Assembly (NCBI GenBank): GCA_013397865.1 | Contig: VZTI01001730.1 | Span: 370,897 to 434,896 of the forward strand | Source: Struthidea cinerea | Lineage: Eukaryota; Chordata; Aves; Passeriformes; Corcoracidae | Reading direction: 5' to 3' | Length of the DNA: 64,000 bases | In this document: piece by piece, positions 12,149 to 24,196 of the stretch | Position numbering within the stretch: position 1 is the first letter of the stretch | Layout: each line of letters starts with the position of its first letter | Notes under the pieces: generated by a model | Told to the model about the DNA's origin: nothing | Databases searched by the model: none | What the model saw: only the letters and a program-made list of their open reading frames with translations | Made by a program: the position numbers and the translations under genes

Positions 12149-15127
12149 AAAGCACAAATGCCTCTTTCCTCTGAGGACAAGAAGCTCAGGCCCACCCCTT
12201 CGGAGCACCTACAGCTAGGTATGATGAATCTAGCTCCTGCAGCCCACTCCTAATACCATCTGAAATAACCCTCCACCACGCAAACCCCCACTGCTATCCT
12301 AATGAAGGACGGATGTGAATGCAACTTGCATGAAAGCGGTCTCATGAGATGCACACAGCAAGCTAAACAACAGACTAAACTTAGTGCGTGGGCTTGTGGC
12401 TTTGTGTTTCTCTCAGCTGTGAGTCATTGTGTGGGGTAGAAAGCTGCCTTCCTCCCCCAAAATATCATGGAAAGTAAGCAGTGTAACTCACGTTACAGTA
12501 AGGGAGGCTCTACACAGCAGGGGCCAGGATTGTGTTACTCACAGGGAGCCTGAAGACTTGGCAACGTCGCAGCCAAATCTGTCAATGGCATTTCACACAG
12601 GCCATTGAGCAACCAGCAGAAGAAAATCATTTTCAGCTAGTCTTGATCCAGCAAGGTTCAGATAAGAAATAGGTTAAAGACCCTTTCAATTCAAGGTCAC
12701 CTACCTCCTTTCTCTTGGGTTCCTTGAATGCTTCTTTCCAATCTCCTCCCTTGCTCTTGCAAGCGCTGTGCCCAGCACAGGTCCTTCCCCTGGGGTGATG
12801 CGATGTGAGACTGCTGCCTGGGGACTTGGATGCAGCACCTGGGAAGGCTGCCAGCTGGACAAGGCAAGCAAGCACCTCTTGCAGATTAGCAATGAGTCCA
12901 AGCAAGCCTTTCTTCTGCACAAATTTGGAAGTTTAAGAGTTGGAGCATGCACGCTAAACACTTCCCAGAAGATTTAACAAATTTGCATTGGCAAACATTC
13001 AGTGATTCAGCCCAGGACTCCTCACCCTCACAGACAGGCAGATCAGGTACCCTGGTGTGTGTTACCTGAGCGTGTCCCTGTGAAGCACCAAGAGTTGCTG
13101 CACGGCTCTGACTCAGGCACTGAGACCGTTTTGCAGCAGGAGCATTAAAAAAAATAAGGCACTGAATAGTCAACTCAAAGGGAAGGCAAGTCAGAAACCT
13201 GAATATGATTCTCTGGCTTTGATCAGGAGATGACTTTCCCTGTAGGTGCTTGTCTCCACCAAGGAAAACAAGTTTTTTAATACCTGCTCCAGGATGTAAT
13301 GCATAAACAGGAAGAGACAGCCAGCAGGGAGAGGTAAGAAATACACACTTACGCAGATTGACAGCAGTTTTCTGTGTGTTACTGCATAAAAACCCTTGTC
13401 CACTTTGGGACAGTGACCAGGGCTGCAAAACAAGGGCCCTTCTGTGTCCTCCCTGAACCAGCAGTTAATAATGGAGAGCAAGGAGTCAGGAAAGTCCCAG
13501 ATGCCATGACCAAGGCAGTGCCAGGCTCTGCTGGAGAGAGTCCCAATCACACAACGCAGGAGAAGGACTGTGTCTTGTCCAAAATCTTGCAAAACCAGCC
13601 AGGATGGGCTTTGTACCCACACCAGGCTTTTCTCAGATGTTTTTGGTACTAATTTTCCCCAGCCCATACCTGTGAGAAGCACCAAACACTCCTCCACTAT
13701 CTCTCACTGAGAATTATCAGCATTTTTTTTAGGTTTACAGAGGCTGCATGGCAGGAGCAGAAGCTCATGGCTGATCACAGCACTTACCCACCCTCTTCAC
13801 TAAAAGGCTTTTTCAAATTGCTGCTGCTGCTGCTTGAAGAACCTGAACATACAGGACAGCCAAGACCCCAGCACACAATGACCTGCTTTAAATGTCTCTT
13901 TGCCTTTGGGGGAAACACAGTGAGGCTTTTGAGAATGAATTATAGAAGGTAAAACTTCTAAAGGAAGATCAGTAGTTGGACATCCTTTCCATTACAAAAC
14001 CATACTGAGGACATTTTTGACATGTGCATGCCTATCTTTTGTCAGTGGAGCTGTGAGTGAGACTCATGAGAGAGGATTGAGGGGGTCTTTGTGCTACCCT
14101 CAACCCAATACTTTTATAAACATTGCTTTTGATTTCTGGCTGCACTGCACATCCATTATGGATAAGGAAAGCAGTCCTAAAACACAATTAGGAGATGGAG
14201 TCATGAGGTAGCAGCCTTGCAGCTATGAAGCAATGAACTCAGCACAAGGAAGAGATAGAAGATACACTAATCCCTGTTAAAGGGGGAAGCTGGCAAATAA
14301 TGCTTTTTAAATCATTTCAATCTGCTGCACTCTGAGCCGAGGGCGCGTGAGGCTGGAGGAGAGCTGGTGTAGCCGTGCCAATGGCTTTCTCTGCTCCCTG
14401 GGGCTCAAGAGGCACCCTGCTAGCAGAGACACTGGAGAGCTGGATGAGCACTGCGTGTCTAAACAAGCACACAAACACACAGAGTTTTTGGTCTCGGCGC
14501 CCAGGGACTGGAGGGGCTTTCTGCTGGGGGCCTCCCTGCCGAGGAGCAGCCTGGTTCTCACAGACCAGGCACAGCTTTATGCTCAGGATGGCATAGCTCC
14601 AAAGAGATGCTTTATTAAAAAGTTTTTCCCAAGCCTTTACTCCTACCCACATTTTTAGTGCCTTCTTAGTGCTACAGGGGAGCTCAGAGCCCCCACAAGT
14701 TCTCAAGAACCCTCTGCACACGAGTTACAACACAAGATCATCGAGGGCATCACTTTTCTGGCCAGTTCTTCTCCCTCCCCCGCTACCCCATTTCAAAGCT
14801 TTCGACCAAGTGCAAAGCTTTTGGCTTTGAGTGGTCAGTGGAAAAAAAATGATGCAACCTGAGGGAGAAAGAGATGTCAGAGGAGAAGCAGTAGAGCAGG
14901 GAGAAGTCTCTGTTCACCACAGGTCTGCTGGCAGCCGGAGATTGCGAGGCACAGCTGGGAGGAGAAGTGCCACTGCACAATCACTCAAAGCAGCGGTGTT
15001 TCTTTTAGAGGCATCCAGATGCCTGGGCATCCTACCGAGTCTCCAAATAAATAATGTTTGATTGTGACAAGTGCCTAGCATGCTTCTGAATGCAGCAAGA
15101 AAATAATGCACCGACATTATGAAAATA

Positions 15128-15240
15128 TTAGGGAGGCATCAGTCAATCCTACTCATCCTATGAAGAACAAAAAAAAAAAAAAAAAAAAAGACCCAAAACC
15201 CCACTCAATNTTAGGGAGCCACAAAGCAAACCTCACCAAC

Positions 15241-15274
<34 letters not shown>

Positions 15275-15293
15275 CCCAAAAGCCCACTCAATT
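15128..15293. repeat. Two similar poly-A-containing units joined by an N
   Basis: Unit one (15128-15209) starts TTAGGGAGG, carries 21 A residues (15169-15189) and ends GACCCAAAACCCCACTCAAT. The N at 15210 follows. Unit two (15211-15293) starts TTAGGGAGC, carries 31 A residues (15242-15272) and ends GACCCAAAAGCCCACTCAAT. Order and spacing match throughout, but the middle parts differ by several substitutions and small gaps. An assembly artefact at a homopolymer is the simplest explanation. Confidence 0.8.
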
Positions 15294-16255
15294 GATTAAA
15301 TAAAATGTCCTCACCAGCATCAGCAATCATAAAAAACACTTTTCTGGCAAGGCTCAAGCTACCTGCAGAGAATTCACTTTCCTTGTCTTCTGACAAGGAG
15401 CTCAAGGAATAAAAATGGCATCCATCCCTCTTTCCTCTATATGCTCCGTTCTGCTCCATATGGTGCTGCCTGATAGTAAATGAGAAATTAAAAACATTAG
15501 CACCAGCCTCTGCCCTCTCCTCCCCCACTGCTTTCTCCCTGCAGTGGCTGCACAAAATCTGCTGGCCCAAGCTGGAGACAGAACCATTTAACTGCTGAGC
15601 TCTGGAGTCACATATGAGCTCTCCCTTGCCTGCCTAGTTCATAGATGCCAGTTTTGCCAAGCACTGACTCTCCTTCTGAATTATTTCATCTTGGAAAATA
15701 ACACTATTGGCAGATTGAGACTCTCCCCGTGGATTATTTCTTTATTTATTTAAAGCTGAAAATAAAGATACAGAGACAATCAAAAATTAAAACTAAAACC
15801 TTTGAGTGTGAGGCAGGCAGCAGTAAGCTGTGACATCATATCCCAGTCCTTCCAAAACAGAATTTGTAGAGACATCTTCTTAAAAAAAAATCTGAACTAA
15901 ATTTTCCCTGTAAATTCTAGTCATAATCTGCAACTGCCATTTTACTTTCTGTTTCAGATCACTTCAAAATCATCTTCAGCATGTGCCATGTGCAGTGGGT
16001 TCCTTCACAAAAATATTGTAAAACAGGATGCAAACTTTTTTTGGTTTTTTTTTAATACTAGGGAGCAATTTAATTAAAAGCCCAGGAACTGGGGGAATTA
16101 GTCAGTAGGCACTGAGAGGTTTTTTTAAATTATTCCTGTAGCACCCATGGTGGAGGCAGGAGCAGGTACCAGGTGGCTTGGAGGAAGCTATCCCTCCCCA
16201 GCACACGCTGTAGGGGTCAAGGCCAAACAAAGGGAGAGGAGGTCACGGTGAAACG

Positions 16256-16440
16256 GGCGCAGTGAATGTGACAAATCACTCATCACCTCGTGCAAACACA
16301 TGATCTCTGCAGATTAACCTCGCAGAAGATCCATTATAATCATCCCATCTTTGTAGGCACCACAGCCCTTTGGAAAGGTTTCGGCGCTGAGGGTAATTAA
16401 GCTTTGTTATCAGGCCACCACAGCGACAGCCTTGGCTCTC
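16256..16440. other. Candidate conserved non-coding element
   Basis: The block contains GATTAACCTCG, CATTATAATCATCC, GGTAATTAAGC and TTATCAGG (GATA-type), and it has retained several CpG sites in otherwise CpG-poor surroundings. It lies just left of the probable solo LTR. Confidence 0.25.
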
Positions 16441-16859
16441 GTAGCCCAGGAGCCTGGGGAGATGGAGACTCCGTCCATCACAAAAGTTGCACTACGTTTT
16501 CAACAAGAGCTTTCAAGAAACCTTGATTCAATTTTCCCACCAGTCTTTCCCTGTTTGTCCGTGGTCTGAAGCAGCAGCATCAGGGCGAATCCTGACATCT
16601 GGCACTGCTCACACAGGGCCGAGGTTCAGGCTGCCCTTTGGGGTCCCTGTGCAAGGTTTGGGACATCACCCTCCACACCAAAATGTTCCCACCAAGAGGG
16701 TAAGGCCATAGAGCGCCTCCAGCAGAGCTCATTCAAAAGGCCTCAAGAAATGTGCTAAGGGGGCACCATATGACACTTTCCGTGCCTTAATTAATGCCTC
16801 CTCATGTGGGGGAGAGTTTTAGCATCTTTGCCAGGAATTCAGGAGATGAACAGGACCTT

Positions 16860-17600
16860 CAGCAGTCTCTGCTTTCAGATAGTTGTTTATTGAGTCTTAT
16901 CAGAGAAACAGAGTCACTTGTGTGACCCAGACACAGCACAGAGCAGAGAATGCAGGAGAAGCCCAATTATCAAGATTAGACAGTCTTTTTAAAGGTAAAT
17001 TATCCAACAAAAACGTAAAACAAAAGATATTTTCACTTCTCCACCTATGTTCCATAACTCACTCTGTCACGTGGACAGGAACTGCGGAATTCTTTATCCA
17101 ATCACCTTAAACTACTTCTACTGCAGAATATGGAGTAATAGAAGAAGAAGAAGAAGGCCTGGAGAAAACAACAATCCTCCATTTTGAAGGTTTTTACCTT
17201 TTCTTTATTTACTATATTAACAAACCCAAAGACCCTAAATTTTCACCTTGTGATAATCTTACATAACATTCTATCATCTAGTTCACACCAGTGTAGATTC
17301 CAACTCTTCCCAAAGGGTAGGTAACTTTCTCCATGGGCGAAGGTCAAAGACAAAGTGTTGTCCAGGGGGGTAGAATCCTTCAAAACAGGCAGAGAGATAT
17401 TCTCTGCATTCTGGATTCCAACACGTGCGAAGGAAGGAATTCGAATACAATCTTTCATCTATTCTGAGAGAAGAAGCTTTCTTCAAATTAAAAAAAAGAA
17501 AAGCACTGATAACTGCCAAAGCTGCCTCAGACTTCTTAACTGCCACATCAACAAAATCTATGTCTACGATTCACTTTGCACACTTCAGCCCAGCACAAGC
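16860..17600 (-). mobile_element. Probable solo LTR of an endogenous retroelement
   Basis: Read on the minus strand this block has LTR-like architecture. A TATA-like TTTAAAAAGAC (plus 16983-16994) is followed about 100 bases later by AATAAA (plus 16886-16891) and a short U5-like tail. An inverted CCAAT word (plus 17099-17103) lies upstream. No gag, pol or env coding sequence is seen on either side, so if this is an LTR it is a solo copy. A (GAA)5 run (about 17141-17156) lies inside. Exact edges and target-site duplication could not be fixed. Confidence 0.45.
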
Positions 17601-20600
17601 CAAGTGCGGGGAAAACTGCCTTCGAAAAGGAGATACTGGCTTCATCACATAACAAAACCAGTATAACCTGAGCAATCACTGCTCTTTCCACTCTCTTCCC
17701 TCCCACAGAACCATGGCAGCTATTTCCCCTGAAAGGATCACAGAGAACAGGGGAATGTTCTTGCTTGCAAACTGAGGAATGAAAGAGGTGGCAGTAGCCT
17801 ATAAATACAAGAGACTAGAGAGGAGAAATTCATGGATAAAAGTGAGAAGTGGCCTGAAACTGGAAATGGAAAAATCCATGCTTGAGTATGAAAGAACTCT
17901 AATCAATGCAGAGAATTACAAGGCAAATAATTTACCTGGAGAACCTGACTAGATATGCACAAAAAAAACCAAATTAAAAAACACCTACAGGGAAATAATT
18001 CCCTCTCTAAATAGAAGATTGTTTGTGGTACACTCCAGTATTCACTCCATGTCTTACAAAAGGCAGAGATTCCTTCCTAGTCAGAAAACCTAGCACAGCG
18101 TGGATCAAAAAGTGAGTCCTACCTAGTAAGGCTTTGGACAGAACAACTTTCAACTACCTGCCAAATCAAGCATTTTTAAATTAAACATATTTTATGCCAT
18201 ACAGATTAAAAGAGAAATCTACTAACATGAGAATGCTCCTTCTCACTTGTCAGTTGTCTCTCCAGACAGAAGGATAATGTCACATCATGCAACAGGTTCA
18301 GGTGGAAACACCCAGGTACTTCCACTGGGGGAAGTGGGAGATTTCAGTCCTCTGGTGGAAAGACCCAGAAACTAATCTGGGGGTGCTTCGAGGGGCTTTG
18401 GTGGTTTATGAGCCCTTCCAAGACATGATAGCACAGCTGAGCCAGTTCTGCCCCATCAGAAGGGATGAACACCCCCAGGCCTAGGTGTGAACGTGACCTT
18501 CGCCGGGGAGCTGTATGATAGAAAGCTTATCTGGCTCAAAGCCCAGCTTGTAGCCGCCGGGGATGGGCGCTCACCCCCTCTGTCTTACGGACACACCACC
18601 ACACACCCAGAGCTTCACCTCCTGCCCCTCGCCGGTGCAAACCCGGCCTCAGCAGAGCACCCACAGATGGGCGATGGAGTCATCAACCTTTAACATTCCA
18701 GCCTGTCACAGGGTACATCCCAGCGCTATTTCCCTCCCCACCTTCCAGCGTGGTTACACTCACGGGCACAGGGAAATGTGGCCAACTAAACCCAGACCAA
18801 AACCAGAGATGAGATGTTCTTCCTGGAGGGAGGAGGGGAGAGAATCAGCTGTGGGATGAAGCCAGGCTGAAACAACGGGTAATTCCTTCGGATCTGCAAC
18901 GCAATTCCTTTCAGAGAAAGGTCTGCCAGCTCAGATATGTGATGTACCCGCCAACCCAAGTTTTGTGGTGTGCCGAAATTAGAGTGCTACAAGCAGAGCC
19001 TGTGCGAACCTGATGCACACAGAAGGGCAGGCAGACCCCATCCCTCCCAAACCCAGGCACACTGATCCCCGCCATGGCTCGAGCTCCAGGCCTGCAGACA
19101 CATTGGCAGATGGCCCCAGGGCTTTCCCAGGCCTTTGAGGCTGTTCAGCCAAGTGTAGATGCTGTCTGCGAGCCCCAGCGTTGCTTTAGCTGCTCTGTTT
19201 GAAGGTGTCTGTGGACTTGGGGCCCAGTGCTAATGCAGCACGGGGGCAGGAACAGCTCTGAGGGAAGCTTAAGGCCAGGATAAACAACTTATTATGCGTA
19301 ATGATTTTCTCACTGTTTCAACCAATGCAGTGCCAGTCACCCAAAGGCAGGGCAGTGAGTCTCAGCATTACCACAGGCATAACAAAAAGTGCTTTTCAAG
19401 GTCTGTCCTCCTGGTAATATTGTACTGCTTTATATTGCATCCTAAAAAATTGCCTGAATGGCAGTTCAACAGGCCAGGACTTGATTCACAGACCTGCGGT
19501 GTTACTGATGCACGTGAGGTCAAGAACTACAACTAGAGCAGATAATTAGAAGGGAAGTGTGAGGTGCTGAGCAAACACATCAGGCATGGGAAGATTTTCT
19601 GCTCTGGAAAGGTAGAGAAACTGCATTTACAGGACTACCTCGTGTTGGTTTGAGCACTCATGAAAAACCAAGGACGTGCAGGCTTACAAATACAAGATTA
19701 TCAGCCTGTAGTATTTCAGTTCCTCTTTTAGGGTTTGAACATGGGGCTCTGTATAGCCCTGAAAGACCAAACTCACCAGTGGCAAAACACAATGCAGGCA
19801 GCCCTTAGCAGAGCTGTCTCCTTCATTCCTAGGAAAATGAGATATCAGGGACAACCCTTAGGGACTAACAGATCACATTAATTGCTAGAAGAAATGAAGA
19901 GAAATGCATTACAGCAAACAGAGCTGTGCACAGCTTCCACCAGCAGAAAACATCGGGCTTTGCTGTCTTGTTTTACACCCTGGAAAGCAGAGCATGGATA
20001 CCTCCCACTTGGAAAAACTCAGTTGAAATAAATGCAAGTCCTGTCTGCTGGGAGAAAAATCCTTACTTTGACACAGAAGCAAATATCAAAAGCTTTTCGT
20101 TCAGCTTGCTTTAGCTGCGAGTTCTGCTTGTTTCTGTTTCACTTCAAGATCTGGTTAATTTTTGTGTTTCACTTTCTCCTCAAAAGCTGGCAGCAGCCCA
20201 CCTGTTTTCAGGTGCACCTTTGTGTGTGAGGGTGTGGTGGACAAACAGTGCATTCAATACCAGTAACAGACCCTGTCCTGTGACATCGGGCAGCATTCAG
20301 ATGCTGCAGAAGACACACAGTCCACATAATTCACCTCGTCAGCAGAGTAATGCAATGCCATTGACAAACCCCCTACATAAACACCCAGCTGGTAACATGA
20401 TTATGCCCGGAGGAAAAAAAGATTGATAGTCCTGGTGATTTTACTGTGCAATAATCACAGAAGCTGTCTTTGTCCACAGAGTTCTCTAATCCTTCCCTGA
20501 AACATTACTAAATAGCCTTGCCTGACAAAGGTGAGCTCTCCAAGTTAATAACACGTCACAGAAAGAGCGATCCAAAGCCTCTGTGTTCAGCTGGAAGCTG

Positions 20601-20984
20601 TAACCCTTTTGCTCACTAATGAAGCTGCAGACACCAGAGATATTTTTAGGATGCCTGCAAACCTCGCTATAATCCACAACAGAAAGTTCAGCTACAATAG
20701 GAAGACACAAAATGTTACAGAAAAATAAAAACTAAAATATTTCCCAGTGCTATTAAAAAGGTCCAAATAGTCGACACAAAAAGCCTTACCTGACATAAGG
20801 CAAAAATTTAAACAAATTTTCTTTAGTGTTGTGATTCCTGGAACCAAATTTATTAGCAAATTTAAATTAATTCTGCTCCAGGCATTAGGATACACTATCA
20901 GTTACTCCCTTACCCTCCACCCCCCAGGAAATATTTCCCTATTGCTGTCAGTCAACTGCTTCAATGCTTGGAGTTTACCAGCTG

Positions 20985-21365
20985 CATAACATATATTGAT
21001 TTTTGATGAATGACATCTCTCTCTGGGCCATTACGGTTTTGTTTTCAAACCTTATTTAATTGTTCGCCTATTTTTCAGTGAAATAAATGCAAAGTGTTTA
21101 TTCTCCAAAGGCTGTAAACAGAGATCTCAGGTCTAGTTTCTATGACAACCTCACTTGATACAGCAAACCTAGATTATCTCTAATGACAGACATGAAGTTT
21201 AAATTGCACATTCTGCACAAACAGTGCACTGCTGACCTTTTATTGAAAAATGGGATACAGTGTGATTAGCATAATGTGCTATGTGAAAGGCAAAATTGTG
21301 GAATAATGCAGATCATACTTTAATCATAACTACAGTGCTAATCTCTAGCAAACTGTTTGCCAGAA
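20985..21365. other. Candidate conserved non-coding element
   Basis: About 380 bp without recognisable repeats. It carries TTTAATTGTTCG, GAAATAAATGC, GATTATCTCTAATGAC, GATTAGCATAATG, GAATAATGC and TTTAATCATAAC. The density of TAAT- and GATA-type words is higher than in flanking sequence by eye. Confidence 0.3.
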
Positions 21366-22540
21366 CATGAAGCTTTAAGAATTAGGATTTTTCCCAGGCA
21401 CCATTTTCAAATTCTGTTGAATAGCAATGCTATCACATTAAATAGTTATCAGATAACACTTGCTGCTTCTGCTATTCCTCTCCCATCGCAGTTTTTAACA
21501 GGGGAGTAAAAGTGGATAAGCCTATGCAGAAATATGCTACAAAAATTCCAGCTATGAGAATTATTTTTAACCTCCTGAAGGCATTTTTTTCTCATGCTTA
21601 CAAATTTGTTTGGAAGTGAGAGCCAAAAGACACAGTCCTTTCTGTCGGGTGCTGTCTTCCAAAACCTGCACGTTTTCCTACGAGGGAAATTTGCATGTAT
21701 GTTAGTGAATAAATCCCAGCTCATCCACAGAGACAGAAGCTGCAGGAGACATTCTGCTTTGCAAGAGCAGAGATGGAAAATGTCTTGCCTTCATATTCAG
21801 GAAGTTTTGGCAGGCTTTGATTTTGCCAGCTTTGATTTGTTGTTGCTCACAGAAATGTCTGCAGCAGTTTACAAAATGTGAATTCTTTGGGGAGTTTGGT
21901 GCATGAATTGAGGTTCCCCCTGGAGCTGAAAGAGTCACATGCTGCTGAAAGGGGACAGCAGGCTGTTAAATCTCTCCTTCCCTCTGCAGAATACTCTTAT
22001 TTCCTTTAAACTTTCATGAAACAATAGGACACATTTCTATTTACTGAATGATATTTCAACTCACTTGTATTCAGCATAATCAGTGAACAGTCTGGAGACA
22101 ACCAAGCAAACAAAACCCTAATTAATATCAAAATGCAGTTATAGATGGTAGAACTGAGAGGTTAATGAATTGAGAATGAAGCAGAGAAACTTTCATCTCT
22201 GCAGTACCCAAAAGTAATGCCAAGTTATTATTGTTTTCTTTCCTGTTTTCTTTTAAAGAAAAAAATTAAAAGTAGCATTTGCTATTTTTCTAGAGAGTGA
22301 TAAATACAGAGGAAAATTATGAAAGTAGCTCTCCACTGTGTAGTAGAAAGTGTTGGATTATTCAAATCTGGTCACGAACACCGAAGAGTCACAGGCACTC
22401 AGCTATCACCCCTTTTTCTTCCAGAGGATGATATTCAGCAACTAGATCTTATTAGCATCACATCAAGGTAGTCTCTTCATCCTCCCTATTCAGCAAACAA
22501 GCTAAAAATGACTTTCAGGTGCTTGTCTACAGAGCAATGC

Positions 22541-22920
22541 CATTAGAGGAAACCTATTCCTTCATTTCTCTCTCACTCTAATGGATTTATGCCATTAATC
22601 CTGTCAGCTGAGTTGTTTTTAAGCAGCAGTTAAGGCAGCAGCAATAATAAAGGATTTTTTTTAGTCCAGGCAGCCCCCAGTGTACTTGTGTTCTATGCAG
22701 CCATTCACCATCACGGCTATTCTCTGCATATCACGATATCTCTGGTTTTCAGTGTTTTCCATTTGGCAGCTTTACATTTTTCTTAACAAGCATTGTCTTC
22801 CACTACAGCAGCTGACAGGAAGGAATCAATTAATTTGAAAGGCATCCACTTGCTTCCACACGGAATTATTGCACTTGTAAATGTAATCCTGTCATTTGAT
22901 ATATCAGATAGCAAACTGTG
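22541..22920. other. Candidate conserved non-coding element with repeated TAATCCTGTCA
   Basis: The 11-mer TAATCCTGTCA occurs twice in the same orientation, at 22596-22606 and 22884-22894. Its TAATCC core is the bicoid-class (OTX/PITX-type) homeodomain site. CTAATGG, CAATTAATTTG and ATATCACGATATC lie between. There are no recognisable repeats. Confidence 0.3.
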
Positions 22921-24183
22921 TGTTTGGGAAGGTGATGTGTCCCACGCTTAGGTATTTTTAAACCCTTCAACACTGCCCAAACTTGTCCAGTGAAATTTAA
23001 ACTTCACTGCCTCGTGTGATGGTAAAGAGTATTTATGGTGCTGCTCACCCTGTGGGCTGTGGGACAGAGGCCGTATTGACCATCTCTGCACAGCCATTCA
23101 AAGGTTACCACACATTTTATACATCTTAAAAAAAAAAATCAAGGTAAATATTGATAAAAAAATTGGCAGCAGGAGCCAACATGTCTGAACAGTAACGTTA
23201 CAGGCAGCCTCCCTACCTACTGCTATGTGTAAACACAAATAAATTACTACTTTTAAAGACATTGTAAAGCTCTCATCATTAGCCTCTCTATCAGACAAGC
23301 ACATTCCCCAGACATTTGCTTCCACGGGTCAAAAGAAAGGAATTACTTCCTTGTTCTTCTGGCATGTTTCTTCAATTTCCCTAGTAATACTTTTAGTTAG
23401 GATACTGACCAATTTTGGTACCTCCAGTTCATTCTTGTCCTCTGTTTCACAGTTCCTTCAGGCACAGTTTGCATAGCTCTAGTCACTTGTACAAATATTT
23501 AAAACCAGCAAGACAAACCAAGCATAACAAATCCAGAAATAAAGCAACTCCCACAGAAGCTAGTGTTTACCCAAAAGGGAGCATGAAATATCCCACACCT
23601 CCCTCCAGACAGCCTCTTCTGTCTCTCTAAGGTGGGATCTGATGGCGCTGTGGGCAATAAGGGCCAAAGAGCCAAAGTCATGTCTGTTTCTGAATCCTAC
23701 CTTGGACCCTCTGTTGCTGAGCCTTTCCAGCCTGTTCTGTGACCCTGGAAGGGCTGCAGCTGCTGCAGGCTGGATGCAGGTGCAGTACTGGAGATGACGA
23801 AGGTGAATTTGTCAGTCCCATACTCATCATACAGAAGAGTCTGGACAGCAGACACAGACACTGTCAACCCCACCACGGGGCTGATGTGTGATCAGGAAGC
23901 ACCATCCCTCTCCATTGTCCCATGTCTTCAACAAAGCTGGGATATGGCTGCCCTAGCAAAGTGAATAAAGAGTTCAATTGGGCAAGAAAAGAATAACCAA
24001 CAAACCTAATTAAATTTTGCCATCAACGTAAAGCATGCTGTTAAGAACACAGAAAATTCATGCTGGCTGCTACAATCACCTTCCTGCAGTAAGTAAACAT
24101 CTCCTACAAAAAGTCAGACAGCTGAAATACCGTTTGTTTTGCAATGAACTTTTAGCCCCATAACTCAGCCAAGCATCCACATA

Positions 24184-24196
24184 TTTTTTTTTTTTT
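24184..24196. repeat. Poly-T tract
   Basis: A run of 13 T residues. No LINE or SINE body is recognised next to it. Confidence 0.85.
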
